The notes beneath the pieces are model-generated. The model worked only from the letters and a program-made list of their open reading frames with translations, was not told the DNA's origin and searched no databases. From NCBI RefSeq assembly GCF_003034845.1, contig NZ_PZKC01000018.1:1-38664 (forward strand): a stretch of 38,664 nucleotides of DNA, read 5' to 3'. Origin of the DNA: Pseudothauera lacus (lineage in GTDB: Bacteria > Pseudomonadota > Gammaproteobacteria > Burkholderiales > Rhodocyclaceae). The stretch's first letter is position 1. Each line of letters opens with the position of its first letter. A program made the position numbers and the translations under genes. Of the stretch, positions 15,888 through 26,424 are shown piece after piece.

Positions 15888-17609
15888 TCAGCGCGACTCC
15901 AGCACCACGCGCTCGTTGGCCGGTTGCACCGGGCGGGCATTGTCCGGATAGAGGCGTGCAAAGATGTCCAGTTGCGCGGCGGAGATCTGCAGCGGCTGGC
16001 GCATGACGACCCACAGCACGTCCTCGGTGCACGGCGGCTGGCTGAGCGAGCCCATGAACAGGTAGTGCCCCGGCTCGGACGGCAGCAAGGCGGCCAGGTC
16101 GATGGCTTCGGCCGGCGTATACGCGCCGCCGCGCTCCAGCGGGAGATTGTTGAGCACGCTCTGGATGACCGGGTTGGCACTCTCGGCACGCTCCAGCGCC
16201 AGGACCAGGATGGCGACCTGGCCCTGGGCGCCGCGGTGTACGAAATGCACCGCCATGTCCGCTGCACGGCCGCCCACACGGACCTCGGCGGGGCGGTGGA
16301 AGAGCAGGGCTTCGACCTCGTAGCGCTGCCCGCGCACCTCCATGCCCATGCCCTCACCGACCCGCACACGCAGCTGCCTGCCGGTGTCGATGACGCTGAA
16401 GCGGGTGTTGCGGTAGTCGAAACGGATCGGTTCGAGATCGACCACGATGCTGTCGGCGAGATCGATCGGCGACTGCCGGCGCCCTTCGCTGCACACCGCC
16501 CATTCCGGACTCAGGCGTCCCCACAACTCCGGCCCGGTGCTGCCCGCGTAGCTCCATTCGGGCGCCGGGCGCGGTGCTTCGGGGGGTGGCGCAGATGCCG
16601 GCGCAGGGGGCGGCGCACGCCGCGGTGCTGCCGCAGCCTGGGCGACGACCGCGCTGCGTGGCAGCTCGGCGGCCGGCGGCGTTGCCGCCACCGCCGGCGG
16701 GGGCACAACCGGCAGCGGCTGGGCGCCGGATACGTCCAGCGGCGGCAGGTCGAGGGCGGGGGCAAGCTCCGGCGCAGCCGCTGCGGGGGCAGGATCAGGC
16801 GCGCTGATGACACGTTCGAGCACCGGTGCGACGCCCTCACCGCCCTCGCTGACGACGCGCTGCGGCGCAGGCGGGGGAACCGCCAGCAGCGGGCGGACCT
16901 CGGCGGTACTCGCGACGGGCTCGACTGCAGCCCCCTCAGGGACGACGGCGAGAACGACGCCAGGCGTCCCGGCTGCCGCTGGCGCAGCGGGTTCCGCCGC
17001 CGGCGGCGGCGGTGCCACCGCGACCACGGCCGGAGGCGGGCGCAACTGCGGCGGCGGCACCGCCGCGGCAGGCGCCGACGCCCTGGCCGGGGGGCTGGCC
17101 GGAACTGGCGGCGCAGCGCGCGGAGCGGGGGCCTGACGGGGAGCGGCCGTTGCCGCGGCGGCGGCACGTCCGGCCTGCTCGGCCACCCCGGCGAGATCGG
17201 CGGCAGAGGGCGGACGGCACACCTCTCGCCACATGCGCTCATCGACACTGTTTCGGGCCACCATCACCACGCTCTGGTCGACCACCGTTTCTTCGCGCAG
17301 GATGAGGTTGTCGGCGTCAAGGTAGACCCGTTTGATGGTGATGAAGCCCCGGTTCTGGCAATCGTAGCGGTTGAGCGCCTTGACGGTGCTGTAGCCGACA
17401 CGGGCGGCCTCGGCGGCGGACATCACCACCCGCCCCCAGGCCACCTTGGTACCGCCGTCGGACTGGATGATGGTGGCGCGGTCGATCTCCACGCGGCGGT
17501 CACGGTCGCGCATCACCACCGCCCACTCGTCGGCATCTGCCGGCAGCGGCAGCAGTGCGGCACACAAGGCCGCAATGGATGGCAGGAGGCGAAGCGCTGG
17601 CTGTGTCAT
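15888..17609 (-). CDS. Secreted fusion: adhesin-E-like domain plus alpha-carbonic-anhydrase-like domain
   Basis: A 573-residue protein with a signal peptide (1 to about 26, MTQPALRLLPSIAALCAALL..ADA). Residues 28-133 (DEWAVVMRD...MWREVCRPP) resemble the surface-adhesin E type module. A linker of about 215 residues, almost entirely Pro/Ala/Val, runs to 350. Residues 351-555 match alpha-carbonic anhydrases: RRQSPIDLAD, then ALLFHRPAEV, MAVHFVHR and GSLSQPPCTEDVLW with Thr528. In active enzymes the zinc is held by His in FHFH and in the later xHxVH. Here His438 and His455 remain but the first His is Leu436, so zinc binding and catalysis are probably lost. The start at 17609 is chosen for the signal peptide; upstream sequence is the regulatory region of the thi operon. 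Confidence 0.85.
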   Translation of the reverse strand: MTQPALRLLPSIAALCAALLPLPADADEWAVVMRDRDRRVEIDRATIIQSDGGTKVAWGRVVMSAAEAARVGYSTVKALNRYDCQNRGFITIKRVYLDADNLILREETVVDQSVVMVARNSVDERMWREVCRPPSAADLAGVAEQAGRAAAAATAAPRQAPAPRAAPPVPASPPARASAPAAAVPPPQLRPPPAVVAVAPPPPAAEPAAPAAAGTPGVVLAVVPEGAAVEPVASTAEVRPLLAVPPPAPQRVVSEGGEGVAPVLERVISAPDPAPAAAAPELAPALDLPPLDVSGAQPLPVVPPPAVAATPPAAELPRSAVVAQAAAAPRRAPPPAPASAPPPEAPRPAPEWSYAGSTGPELWGRLSPEWAVCSEGRRQSPIDLADSIVVDLEPIRFDYRNTRFSVIDTGRQLRVRVGEGMGMEVRGQRYEVEALLFHRPAEVRVGGRAADMAVHFVHRGAQGQVAILVLALERAESANPVIQSVLNNLPLERGGAYTPAEAIDLAALLPSEPGHYLFMGSLSQPPCTEDVLWVVMRQPLQISAAQLDIFARLYPDNARPVQPANERVVLESR

Positions 17610-17727
17610 CGGAGTGCCCGCTGGCTGAGTACGGATAAACAACATCTTCGGCCATCCGGCGGCAAGCTTGAGGGCCGGGCGCCACAACTTGCCTTCACCG
17701 GGACCATGCAGTATCGTCCCCGGCTTA

Positions 17728-17812
17728 CCGTTGGGGGTGCCCGCCGGCTGGCGGCGGGCTGAGAGAGTCCCTTGGAACCTGATCCGGATCGCACCGGCGT
17801 AGGGAAACGCGT
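17728..17812 (+). promoter_or_regulatory. TPP riboswitch (thi box)
   Basis: The conserved parts appear in order: GGGGGTGCCCGC (about 17733-17744), a GC-rich variable hairpin, CTGAGAGAG (17759-17767), ACCTGATCCGG (17777-17787) and GCGTAGGGAAACGC (17798-17811). This is the thiamine pyrophosphate aptamer, upstream of thiD-thiC as expected for feedback control of thiamine synthesis. No hairpin with a T-run follows before thiD, so control at the level of translation is more likely than termination. The AGGGA of the last conserved block lies ten bases upstream of an ATG at 17816. Confidence 0.95.
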
Positions 17813-17815
17813 CAG

Positions 17816-17907
17816 ATGACTTCATTCCGTCCGCAGTTCCGTCGTACCGCCATTGTGCCGGCTCTCGCCGCCGCACGCATATCGCACTGCCCGCGATGGG
17901 GCGCACG

Positions 17908-17911
<4 letters not shown>
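17816..17911 (+). CDS. Possible 31-codon leader ORF between riboswitch and thiD
   Basis: An ATG four bases after the aptamer opens a frame of 31 codons (starts MTSFRPQFRRTAIVPALAAA) whose TGA overlaps the thiD ATG as ATGA. A candidate ribosome site, AGGGA at 17801-17805, lies inside the riboswitch's conserved 3' block, so TPP binding could block its translation and, by coupling, that of thiD. The sequence itself shows no family. The ORF is short and may be chance; confidence rests on the precise overlap and the ribosome-site position. Confidence 0.3.
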
Positions 17912-20725
<2,814 letters not shown>

Positions 20726-21319
20726 GCTTTGCTCATTAGCACCGCCACGCGTTTCTCCGGCCGCGCCTTCGCCTTCGCCGTCCAAGCGTTGGCGGAGGAC
20801 GCGCACCCGAAAAATGAGCTCTCTGCGGCGCCAGTAAGGGTGGCAACGCAACGGTCGAAGCCGATTTCGCCCTGCTCGTGATCAAGGACGAGGCGGCCGA
20901 TCGGGCGAACGAAGTCATGAACCTGCGCCGTCTGCTGAGCATATCTGCCGATGCTCTCGTCTTTACCACCGGCGAAGGCACCCGGTCTGGGCCGGTTTTT
21001 CTCGCCTGCCCCCTCCCATATAAGCGGAGAGATTCAGTCGCACTCCTCCACGATGGCGCCAGTTGACAGTGACGATGGCATGCAGGGCAATCGCCGCAGA
21101 AGCGGAAGTGCCCGTGCAAGGGCATCTTTGGGGACGTTTACAGTCACATCGGGGTGAAGTCAGGCCCCGAGCAGCTTGATCAAGCTACCGCACCATATCG
21201 AAAATCTGGCTACTGCAAGACATAGGCAGCGGGACTGAAATGGCAGAAGATTGTCACCAATTCGATGCGTTCTGCCTGCCCCCCGAGCCCCGGGCAAGCA
21301 CGTTCGGGAGGCTTCCACC
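20726..21319. other. Gene-poor stretch after thiC
   Basis: About 590 bases hold no gene I can support. Open frames on both strands are short, change composition along their length and lack ribosome sites with recognisable domains. The base composition drifts lower in GC toward 21000-21300 than in thiC. A TATAAG hexamer near 21018 could be a -10 box but has no good -35. The patchwork look suggests decayed genes or old insertions. No clear terminator was found behind thiC. Confidence 0.5.
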
Positions 21320-21787
21320 ATGCAAGACTTCGATCGCCGTTTCGACAAAGCTTTCTCCATGGTTGCCTTTGCAGCCAACCGGCACCTGATCGAGCACATG
21401 CGCCGCGTCAGCCAGGGCCTGGAGCTGGACCTGGAAACCGTCATGATATGGGGCATCCTGGCCCATCTGAATGTGGCGCGCTCGATTACCCCGGGCGCCG
21501 CCCCGGCAGACATCCTTGACGAAAACGGCTATCTGCTTGGCCCAAAGCACCCAGTCCGGACCATTGATATCGTGCAGGTAGCTGGCTTGCCCAAGGAAAC
21601 CGTTCGTCGCAAGTTGGAGCGACTGCGTGACGCAGGCAAGGCCCAACGGGATGCTGACGGACGTTGGCAGGTGTGCGCTTCCGGCGTGGACGACTCGGTA
21701 ATCGAGTTCACTCGTGAGACGGTGAAACGACTGCTCAGCACCGCGCGGACGATCGAGGACATGCTGCGCCGCGTGGAACTGGACTGA
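21320..21787 (+). CDS. Winged-helix DNA-binding protein, likely regulator
   Basis: A 155-residue protein starting at 21320 with GGGAGG (21308-21313) upstream; the frame extends to 21251 but without a ribosome site. An N-terminal helical part (about 1-50, with RHLIEHMRRVSQGLELDLET) precedes a winged-helix segment (about 77-120: VRTIDIVQVAGLPKETVRRK then LERLRDAGKAQRDADGRWQV). In that segment the recognition helix and the wing are easy to see. A C-terminal helix TRETVKRLLSTARTIEDMLR may serve dimerisation. It is not a member of a named family that I recognise. It lies just upstream of the RRM-like gene and the efflux operon and may control them; this is inference from position. Confidence 0.7.
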   Translation: MQDFDRRFDKAFSMVAFAANRHLIEHMRRVSQGLELDLETVMIWGILAHLNVARSITPGAAPADILDENGYLLGPKHPVRTIDIVQVAGLPKETVRRKLERLRDAGKAQRDADGRWQVCASGVDDSVIEFTRETVKRLLSTARTIEDMLRRVELD

Positions 21788-21955
21788 GCTGGTGCGCCAG
21801 TCGGGCGTGCACGCCTTGGCCCAAAATGGGTCTTGATCGACACGGCGAGCGATGGATGTCGGTATCCTTCGGCTACGCTTTCGCGCCGCGCGTCGCTGAA
21901 CGGTCCGTTACGCCCCCCGCACTGCCGACTCGCACACTCCACCCGGGAGCCATTC

Positions 21956-22195
21956 ATGAAAATCCTGTTAACCGGCCTGCATGGGGACTTCGACCGCGAC
22001 CTCCTCAGCGAACGCATGAGCCACTTCGGCCCGGTAATCAACATCCAGGTAGTGACCGAGGGCGACCCTGACAAACCCTGGGTACTGGTGGAAATGGCGA
22101 TCGACCCGGCACAGGCCACCGAAGTTGCACGCAGAGTAGATGGCATATACTTTCGTGACCGTTTCCTCCATGCGCGTGTGATGCTCCATGAATGA
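21956..22195 (+). CDS. Small RRM-like RNA-binding protein
   Basis: A 79-residue protein with GGGAG just before the ATG at 21956. The order of elements matches an RNA-recognition motif: strand KILLTGL (RNP2-like position), helix DRDLLSERMSHFG, strand PVINIQVVTEG, strand WVLVEMAI (RNP1-like position), helix PAQATEVARRVDG, then a last strand FLHARVMLHE. Aromatics of classical RNP motifs are mostly replaced by aliphatics, so RNA binding is not assured. Its last eight bases overlap the start of the efflux adaptor gene, which lacks its own ribosome site, so the two are probably translationally coupled. The fold assignment is pattern-based. Confidence 0.6.
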   Translation: MKILLTGLHGDFDRDLLSERMSHFGPVINIQVVTEGDPDKPWVLVEMAIDPAQATEVARRVDGIYFRDRFLHARVMLHE

Positions 22196-23273
22196 TCCCC
22201 TCATCAGCGGACGTCAACACCGGATCACCCCCCTGATCTGCCTCACCGTGCTGTTCGTGCTGACCGGTTGCCAACCGGCGGCCGAACCGACGGTGGAAGA
22301 CAGCGCCCCTCCACCGGTTCCGGTTGTCACCGTCGAATCTCACGCCATCGACACCAAACTGCGCTTTCCTGGCCGTATCCGCTCTGCACAGCGTGCCGAG
22401 CTCGCATTCAATGTTCCCGGTTTCGTGGCCGAATTTGCAGTCCCCGAGGGCAAGCGAGTTCGCGCCGGGATGGTCGTGGCGCGACTCGACGACCGGGTAT
22501 ACAAGGCCCGCGTGGCTTCTGCACGGGCGGAGTTCGAGCGCGCCGGGATCGACCTTGAGCGCTACCGTCGACTCTGGGAAACCGAACTGGCGGTTGCCCG
22601 CGCCGAGGTGGATGAACGCATCAGCCGGTTGGAGGTTGCGCGCACCCAGTTGGCCGCCGCCGAGCAGGAGTTGGCCGACACGGTGATCCGCGCGCCTTTC
22701 GACGGCATGATCACCCGCCGCCGGGTGGAAACCTTCGCCAGCGTACAGAGCCGACAGGCGGTAGCGGACTTTCAGGACCTGGATCATCTGGAACTAGTGA
22801 TCAACGTGCCTGAGCGGATTCTCCGCACTCAGCGCCCGCGGGATGGCGCAATCGCGGTGTTCGAGGGACAGGCCGACCGCAGCGTACCGCTGCGGCTCAA
22901 GTCCTTCAGCGCCGAGGCCAACCCCCAGACGCAGACCTTCGAGATCGTTCTCAGCATCCTGCCGGAATACGAGGGACTCACCCTTCTGCCCGGCATGTCG
23001 GCAACGGCGATTCCGTTTGGTGATGCCACCTCGCCGGCCGAGGCGCAACTGCGCGTGCCTCTGCGCGCCGTCACCGCCGCTCCGGATGGATTGCCGCGGG
23101 TCTGGCGCCTCGACGCCAACAACCAGGCCAGCGCGGTCACCGTAACCCTGGGCGAGATCCAGGGGGACACGGTCCAGATCGCTTCCGGGCTTCAACGCGG
23201 CGACCGCATCGCAGTGGCCGCACTGCAATCCCTGCGCGAGGGCATGACCATTCGCCCCACCGAGGCGCGATGA
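22188..23273 (+). CDS. RND efflux periplasmic adaptor lipoprotein (membrane fusion protein)
   Basis: A 361-residue adaptor that links an inner-membrane RND pump to an outer-membrane channel. It has a signal peptide with lipobox LTGC, Cys28 being the lipidated residue. The barrel-sandwich parts are VPVVTVESHAIDTKLRFPGR and VPGFVAEFAVPEGKRVRAGM, with an alpha-hairpin between (about 100-165, KARVASARAEFERAGIDLER). DTVIRAPFDGMITRRRVE is the returning lipoyl half. It is followed after ten bases by the pump gene. The ATG at 22188 lies within the end of the RRM-like gene. Relatives with the same layout include HlyD/AcrA-type adaptors; the substrate cannot be told. Confidence 0.93.
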   Translation: MNDPLISGRQHRITPLICLTVLFVLTGCQPAAEPTVEDSAPPPVPVVTVESHAIDTKLRFPGRIRSAQRAELAFNVPGFVAEFAVPEGKRVRAGMVVARLDDRVYKARVASARAEFERAGIDLERYRRLWETELAVARAEVDERISRLEVARTQLAAAEQELADTVIRAPFDGMITRRRVETFASVQSRQAVADFQDLDHLELVINVPERILRTQRPRDGAIAVFEGQADRSVPLRLKSFSAEANPQTQTFEIVLSILPEYEGLTLLPGMSATAIPFGDATSPAEAQLRVPLRAVTAAPDGLPRVWRLDANNQASAVTVTLGEIQGDTVQIASGLQRGDRIAVAALQSLREGMTIRPTEAR

Positions 23274-23283
23274 GCGCTGCCCG

Positions 23284-26200
23284 ATGAATATCGCTGCCTA
23301 TACCCTGCAAAGACCGGTTGTCGCCTGGCTGATCACCGTTATGGTGCTGGCAGGCGGTTACCTCGCCTACGAAAAACTGGGGCGCTTCGAGGACCCGGAG
23401 TTCATCATCCGCCAGGCGGTGGTGGTGACCCAGTATCCCGGCGCATCTCCCACTCAGGTCGCGGACGAGATCACCGACCTGATCGAAGGTGCGGTGCAGC
23501 AACTTCAGGAAGTCGAGGAAGTTCGCTCGATTTCGCGCGCAGGTGAATCGCTGGTCAAGGTCGAGGCCAAGCTCGCTTTCTCGCACACCCAGGCCGAACT
23601 CGACCTGGTGTGGAACAAACTACGCTCCAAGATCGAGGACGTGTCCCGCAGTCTGCCGCCCGGTGCGGCGCAGCCGGCAGTGCGCAGCGACGTCGGCGAT
23701 GTCTATGCGCTGTTCTTTGCCCTCACCGGCGAAGGGCATACCGCACGCGAACTGTTCGACTACGCCGACCTGCTGCGGCGCGAACTGGTGCTGGTGCCGG
23801 GCGTCTCCAAGGTCACCCTGCTCGGCGAACAGCGGGAGGCCATCTACATCGAGATCTCTCGCGCTCGCGCCGCGCGCATAGGCATTCCTCTGTCGCAGAT
23901 TTACGCCTCATTGCGGGCGCAGAACCTCATCACTCCCGCTGGAGTGGTCGAAGCCGACCCTTTCCGGCTGCAGATTCACCCGGAGGGCGACCTGCCCTCC
24001 GCCGCGGCGCTGGCCGAATTGGTGGTTGGTGGCGATGCGACAACCGGACTGATCCGCCTGGGTGATCTGGCCGAGGTCCGCCGCGACTACCTCAGCCCAC
24101 CCACGGCACTGATGCGGCATGATGGCCGTCCGGCGATCGGCATCGGTGTCTCCAACGTACTGGGCGGCAATGTGGTGGCGATGGGCGATGCGGTCAAGCA
24201 ACGCCTCGCGCAACTCGACTCGCAGCACCCACTCGGCATGACGCTCAACGTGGTGTCATTCCAGTCCGATGCGGTACGCACCGCGGTCAATGACTTCGTG
24301 CTCAACCTGATTGCCGCGGTGGTTATCGTGGTGGCGGTACTGCTGGTATTCATGGGTCTGCGCAGCGGTCTGATCATCGGCTTCGTGCTGGTACTGACGG
24401 TGGCCGGCACCCTGATTGCGATGTACTTCGATGGCATCGCGATGCAGCGCATCTCGCTCGGGGCCTTGATCATCGCACTCGGCATGCTGGTGGATAACGC
24501 CATCGTCGTTACCGACGGCATTCTGGTGCGGATGAGGCGTGGCGAAGCCGTCAGTCGCGCTGCGGCCGCGGTAGTGCAGGCCACTATCTGGCCACTGCTG
24601 GGCGGCACGCTGGTCGGCATTCTGGCCTTCAGTGCCATCGGCCTGTCGCCCAGCGACATGGGCGAATACGCGGGTTCATTGTTCTGGGTGATCCTGTATT
24701 CGATGCTGCTGTCGTGGGTGTTCGCCATCACCCTGACCCCGCTGCTGTGCGCGCACTTTCTCAAGACCCGCATCATCGAATCCGATGCGGCGCGCGAGAG
24801 CCGCATGCTGCGCACCTATCGGGCAATGCTCGGGGCCACACTTCGCCACCGCCTGCTGAGCGGCGGAGTGCTGGTCGGCCTGTTCGCTGGCGGCGTGATC
24901 GCCTTCGCTTATGTGCCGCCCGGCTTCATGCCGGACTCGGCACGCCCCCAGTTCGTGGTCGACCTCTATCTTCCGCAAGGCACCGACATTCACAGCACTG
25001 CCAAACTGATCGAGGATGCGGAACAACGGGTGCGCACCCAGCCCGGGGTAACCCATGTGACCAGTTTCGTCGGACAGGGCGGACTGCGCTTCATGCTCAC
25101 CTACGTGCCGGAAGATCCCAACCCCGCCTACGGTCAGTTGCTGGTGGACGTGGAACGCTTCGAGGACATCGTCGGCCTGATCGACCGACTGCAGCCCGAG
25201 TTGGAACAGGCCTACCCGCATGCGGACGTCAAGGTATGGAAGTTCATGCTTGGCCGCGGCGGCGGCAAGAAGATCGAAGCGGCTTTCCGTGGGCCGGATC
25301 CGGCGGTGCTACGCCTGCTGGCGGATCAGGCCAAGGAAATCATGGCCAGCGACCCGGCCGCAGTCGCCATTCAGGACGACTGGCGTCAGCCGGTCGCGGT
25401 GGTGGTGCCGCACATCTCGGTCGAGGCGGCGCAACGCGCCGGGCTAACACCCACCGACATCTCGGCGGCGCTGGCGCGCAACTTCAGCGGTGAGCAGATC
25501 GGCGTCTTTCGCGAACGCGAGCGGCTCATCCCCATCATCGCCCAGCCGCCCGCCGACGAGCGCGGCGGCGTCGAGGACCTGCGCAACGTCCAGGTGTTCA
25601 GCCCGGCCGCAGGGCTGTATGTACCGGTCGAACAGTTTTTGATCTCGCTCGACACCCGCATGGAGAACGCCATCATCCGGCGCGAGAACCGCTTCGCGAT
25701 GATCAAGGCCCAGTGCGACCCGCCAGCCGGCGAGTTGTCCAATCCACTGTTCGAGCGCCTTAGACCACAGATCGAAGCGATACCGTTACCACCTGGCTAT
25801 GTGCTGGAGTGGCATGGCGAGCACAAGGCGTCTGCCGAGGCCAATGCCGGTCTCACCGCGACCGCACCCTATGGTTTTCTGGCGATGGTGGTCGCCGTTA
25901 TCGTGATGTTCAATGGACTGCGCCAGGCCGCGGTGATCTGGCTGACCGTGCCACTAGGGGTGGTCGGAGTCGCTATCGGCCTGCTCATATTCCAGGCACC
26001 GTTCGAGTTCATGGCCATTCTGGGCTTCCTCAGCCTCACCGGGATGATGATCAAAAACGCCATCGTACTGGTCGATCAGATCGATGCAGAAATCCGCGAA
26101 GGCAAGGCCCGCCTGCGGGCAGTGATGGATGCAGCGGTGAGCCGGGCAAGCCCGGTTTTCCTGGGGGCGGCCACCACCGTGCTCGGGGTCGCGCCGCTGA

Positions 26201-26424
26201 TGGTCGACCCGTTCTTCCACAGCATGGCCATCACCATCATGTTTGGCCTGATCTTCGCCACCGGCCTGACCTTGATCGTGGTGCCACTGCTGTATGTGGT
26301 TATCTTCCGCATCCGCAATGATGAAACGAGCGCAGGCGGCCAGGCTGACCCAGCAGCACCGCCAAGCGCCCAGCCGGAAACCCGGACGATCGATGGCATC
26401 GCAGCCAACGGGAGTCCGGCATGA
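23284..26424 (+). CDS. RND efflux transporter permease (HAE1-like)
   Basis: A 1046-residue inner-membrane proton-driven pump of the AcrB class. The N-terminus MNIAAYTLQRPVVAWLITVMVL forms TM1. Two large periplasmic loops follow TM1 and TM7. Hydrophobic TM2-6 lie around 335-500, and the second set around 860-1015 includes GFLSLTGMMIKNAIVLVDQI. The TM4 proton relay reads GMLVDNAIVV with Asp404 and Asn405, where AcrB-type pumps have two adjacent Asp; this single-Asp form occurs in a separate HAE1 branch. The C-terminus (DETSAGGQADPAAPPS...) is a polar tail. Its TGA overlaps the next ATG (ATGA). Confidence 0.94.
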   Translation: MNIAAYTLQRPVVAWLITVMVLAGGYLAYEKLGRFEDPEFIIRQAVVVTQYPGASPTQVADEITDLIEGAVQQLQEVEEVRSISRAGESLVKVEAKLAFSHTQAELDLVWNKLRSKIEDVSRSLPPGAAQPAVRSDVGDVYALFFALTGEGHTARELFDYADLLRRELVLVPGVSKVTLLGEQREAIYIEISRARAARIGIPLSQIYASLRAQNLITPAGVVEADPFRLQIHPEGDLPSAAALAELVVGGDATTGLIRLGDLAEVRRDYLSPPTALMRHDGRPAIGIGVSNVLGGNVVAMGDAVKQRLAQLDSQHPLGMTLNVVSFQSDAVRTAVNDFVLNLIAAVVIVVAVLLVFMGLRSGLIIGFVLVLTVAGTLIAMYFDGIAMQRISLGALIIALGMLVDNAIVVTDGILVRMRRGEAVSRAAAAVVQATIWPLLGGTLVGILAFSAIGLSPSDMGEYAGSLFWVILYSMLLSWVFAITLTPLLCAHFLKTRIIESDAARESRMLRTYRAMLGATLRHRLLSGGVLVGLFAGGVIAFAYVPPGFMPDSARPQFVVDLYLPQGTDIHSTAKLIEDAEQRVRTQPGVTHVTSFVGQGGLRFMLTYVPEDPNPAYGQLLVDVERFEDIVGLIDRLQPELEQAYPHADVKVWKFMLGRGGGKKIEAAFRGPDPAVLRLLADQAKEIMASDPAAVAIQDDWRQPVAVVVPHISVEAAQRAGLTPTDISAALARNFSGEQIGVFRERERLIPIIAQPPADERGGVEDLRNVQVFSPAAGLYVPVEQFLISLDTRMENAIIRRENRFAMIKAQCDPPAGELSNPLFERLRPQIEAIPLPPGYVLEWHGEHKASAEANAGLTATAPYGFLAMVVAVIVMFNGLRQAAVIWLTVPLGVVGVAIGLLIFQAPFEFMAILGFLSLTGMMIKNAIVLVDQIDAEIREGKARLRAVMDAAVSRASPVFLGAATTVLGVAPLMVDPFFHSMAITIMFGLIFATGLTLIVVPLLYVVIFRIRNDETSAGGQADPAAPPSAQPETRTIDGIAANGSPA

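Noticed and set aside
15924-17762. 612-codon plus-strand open frame opposite the CA-like fusion gene
   Set aside because: His/Arg/Gly-rich shadow of the Pro/Ala linker; it would also run through the riboswitch region.
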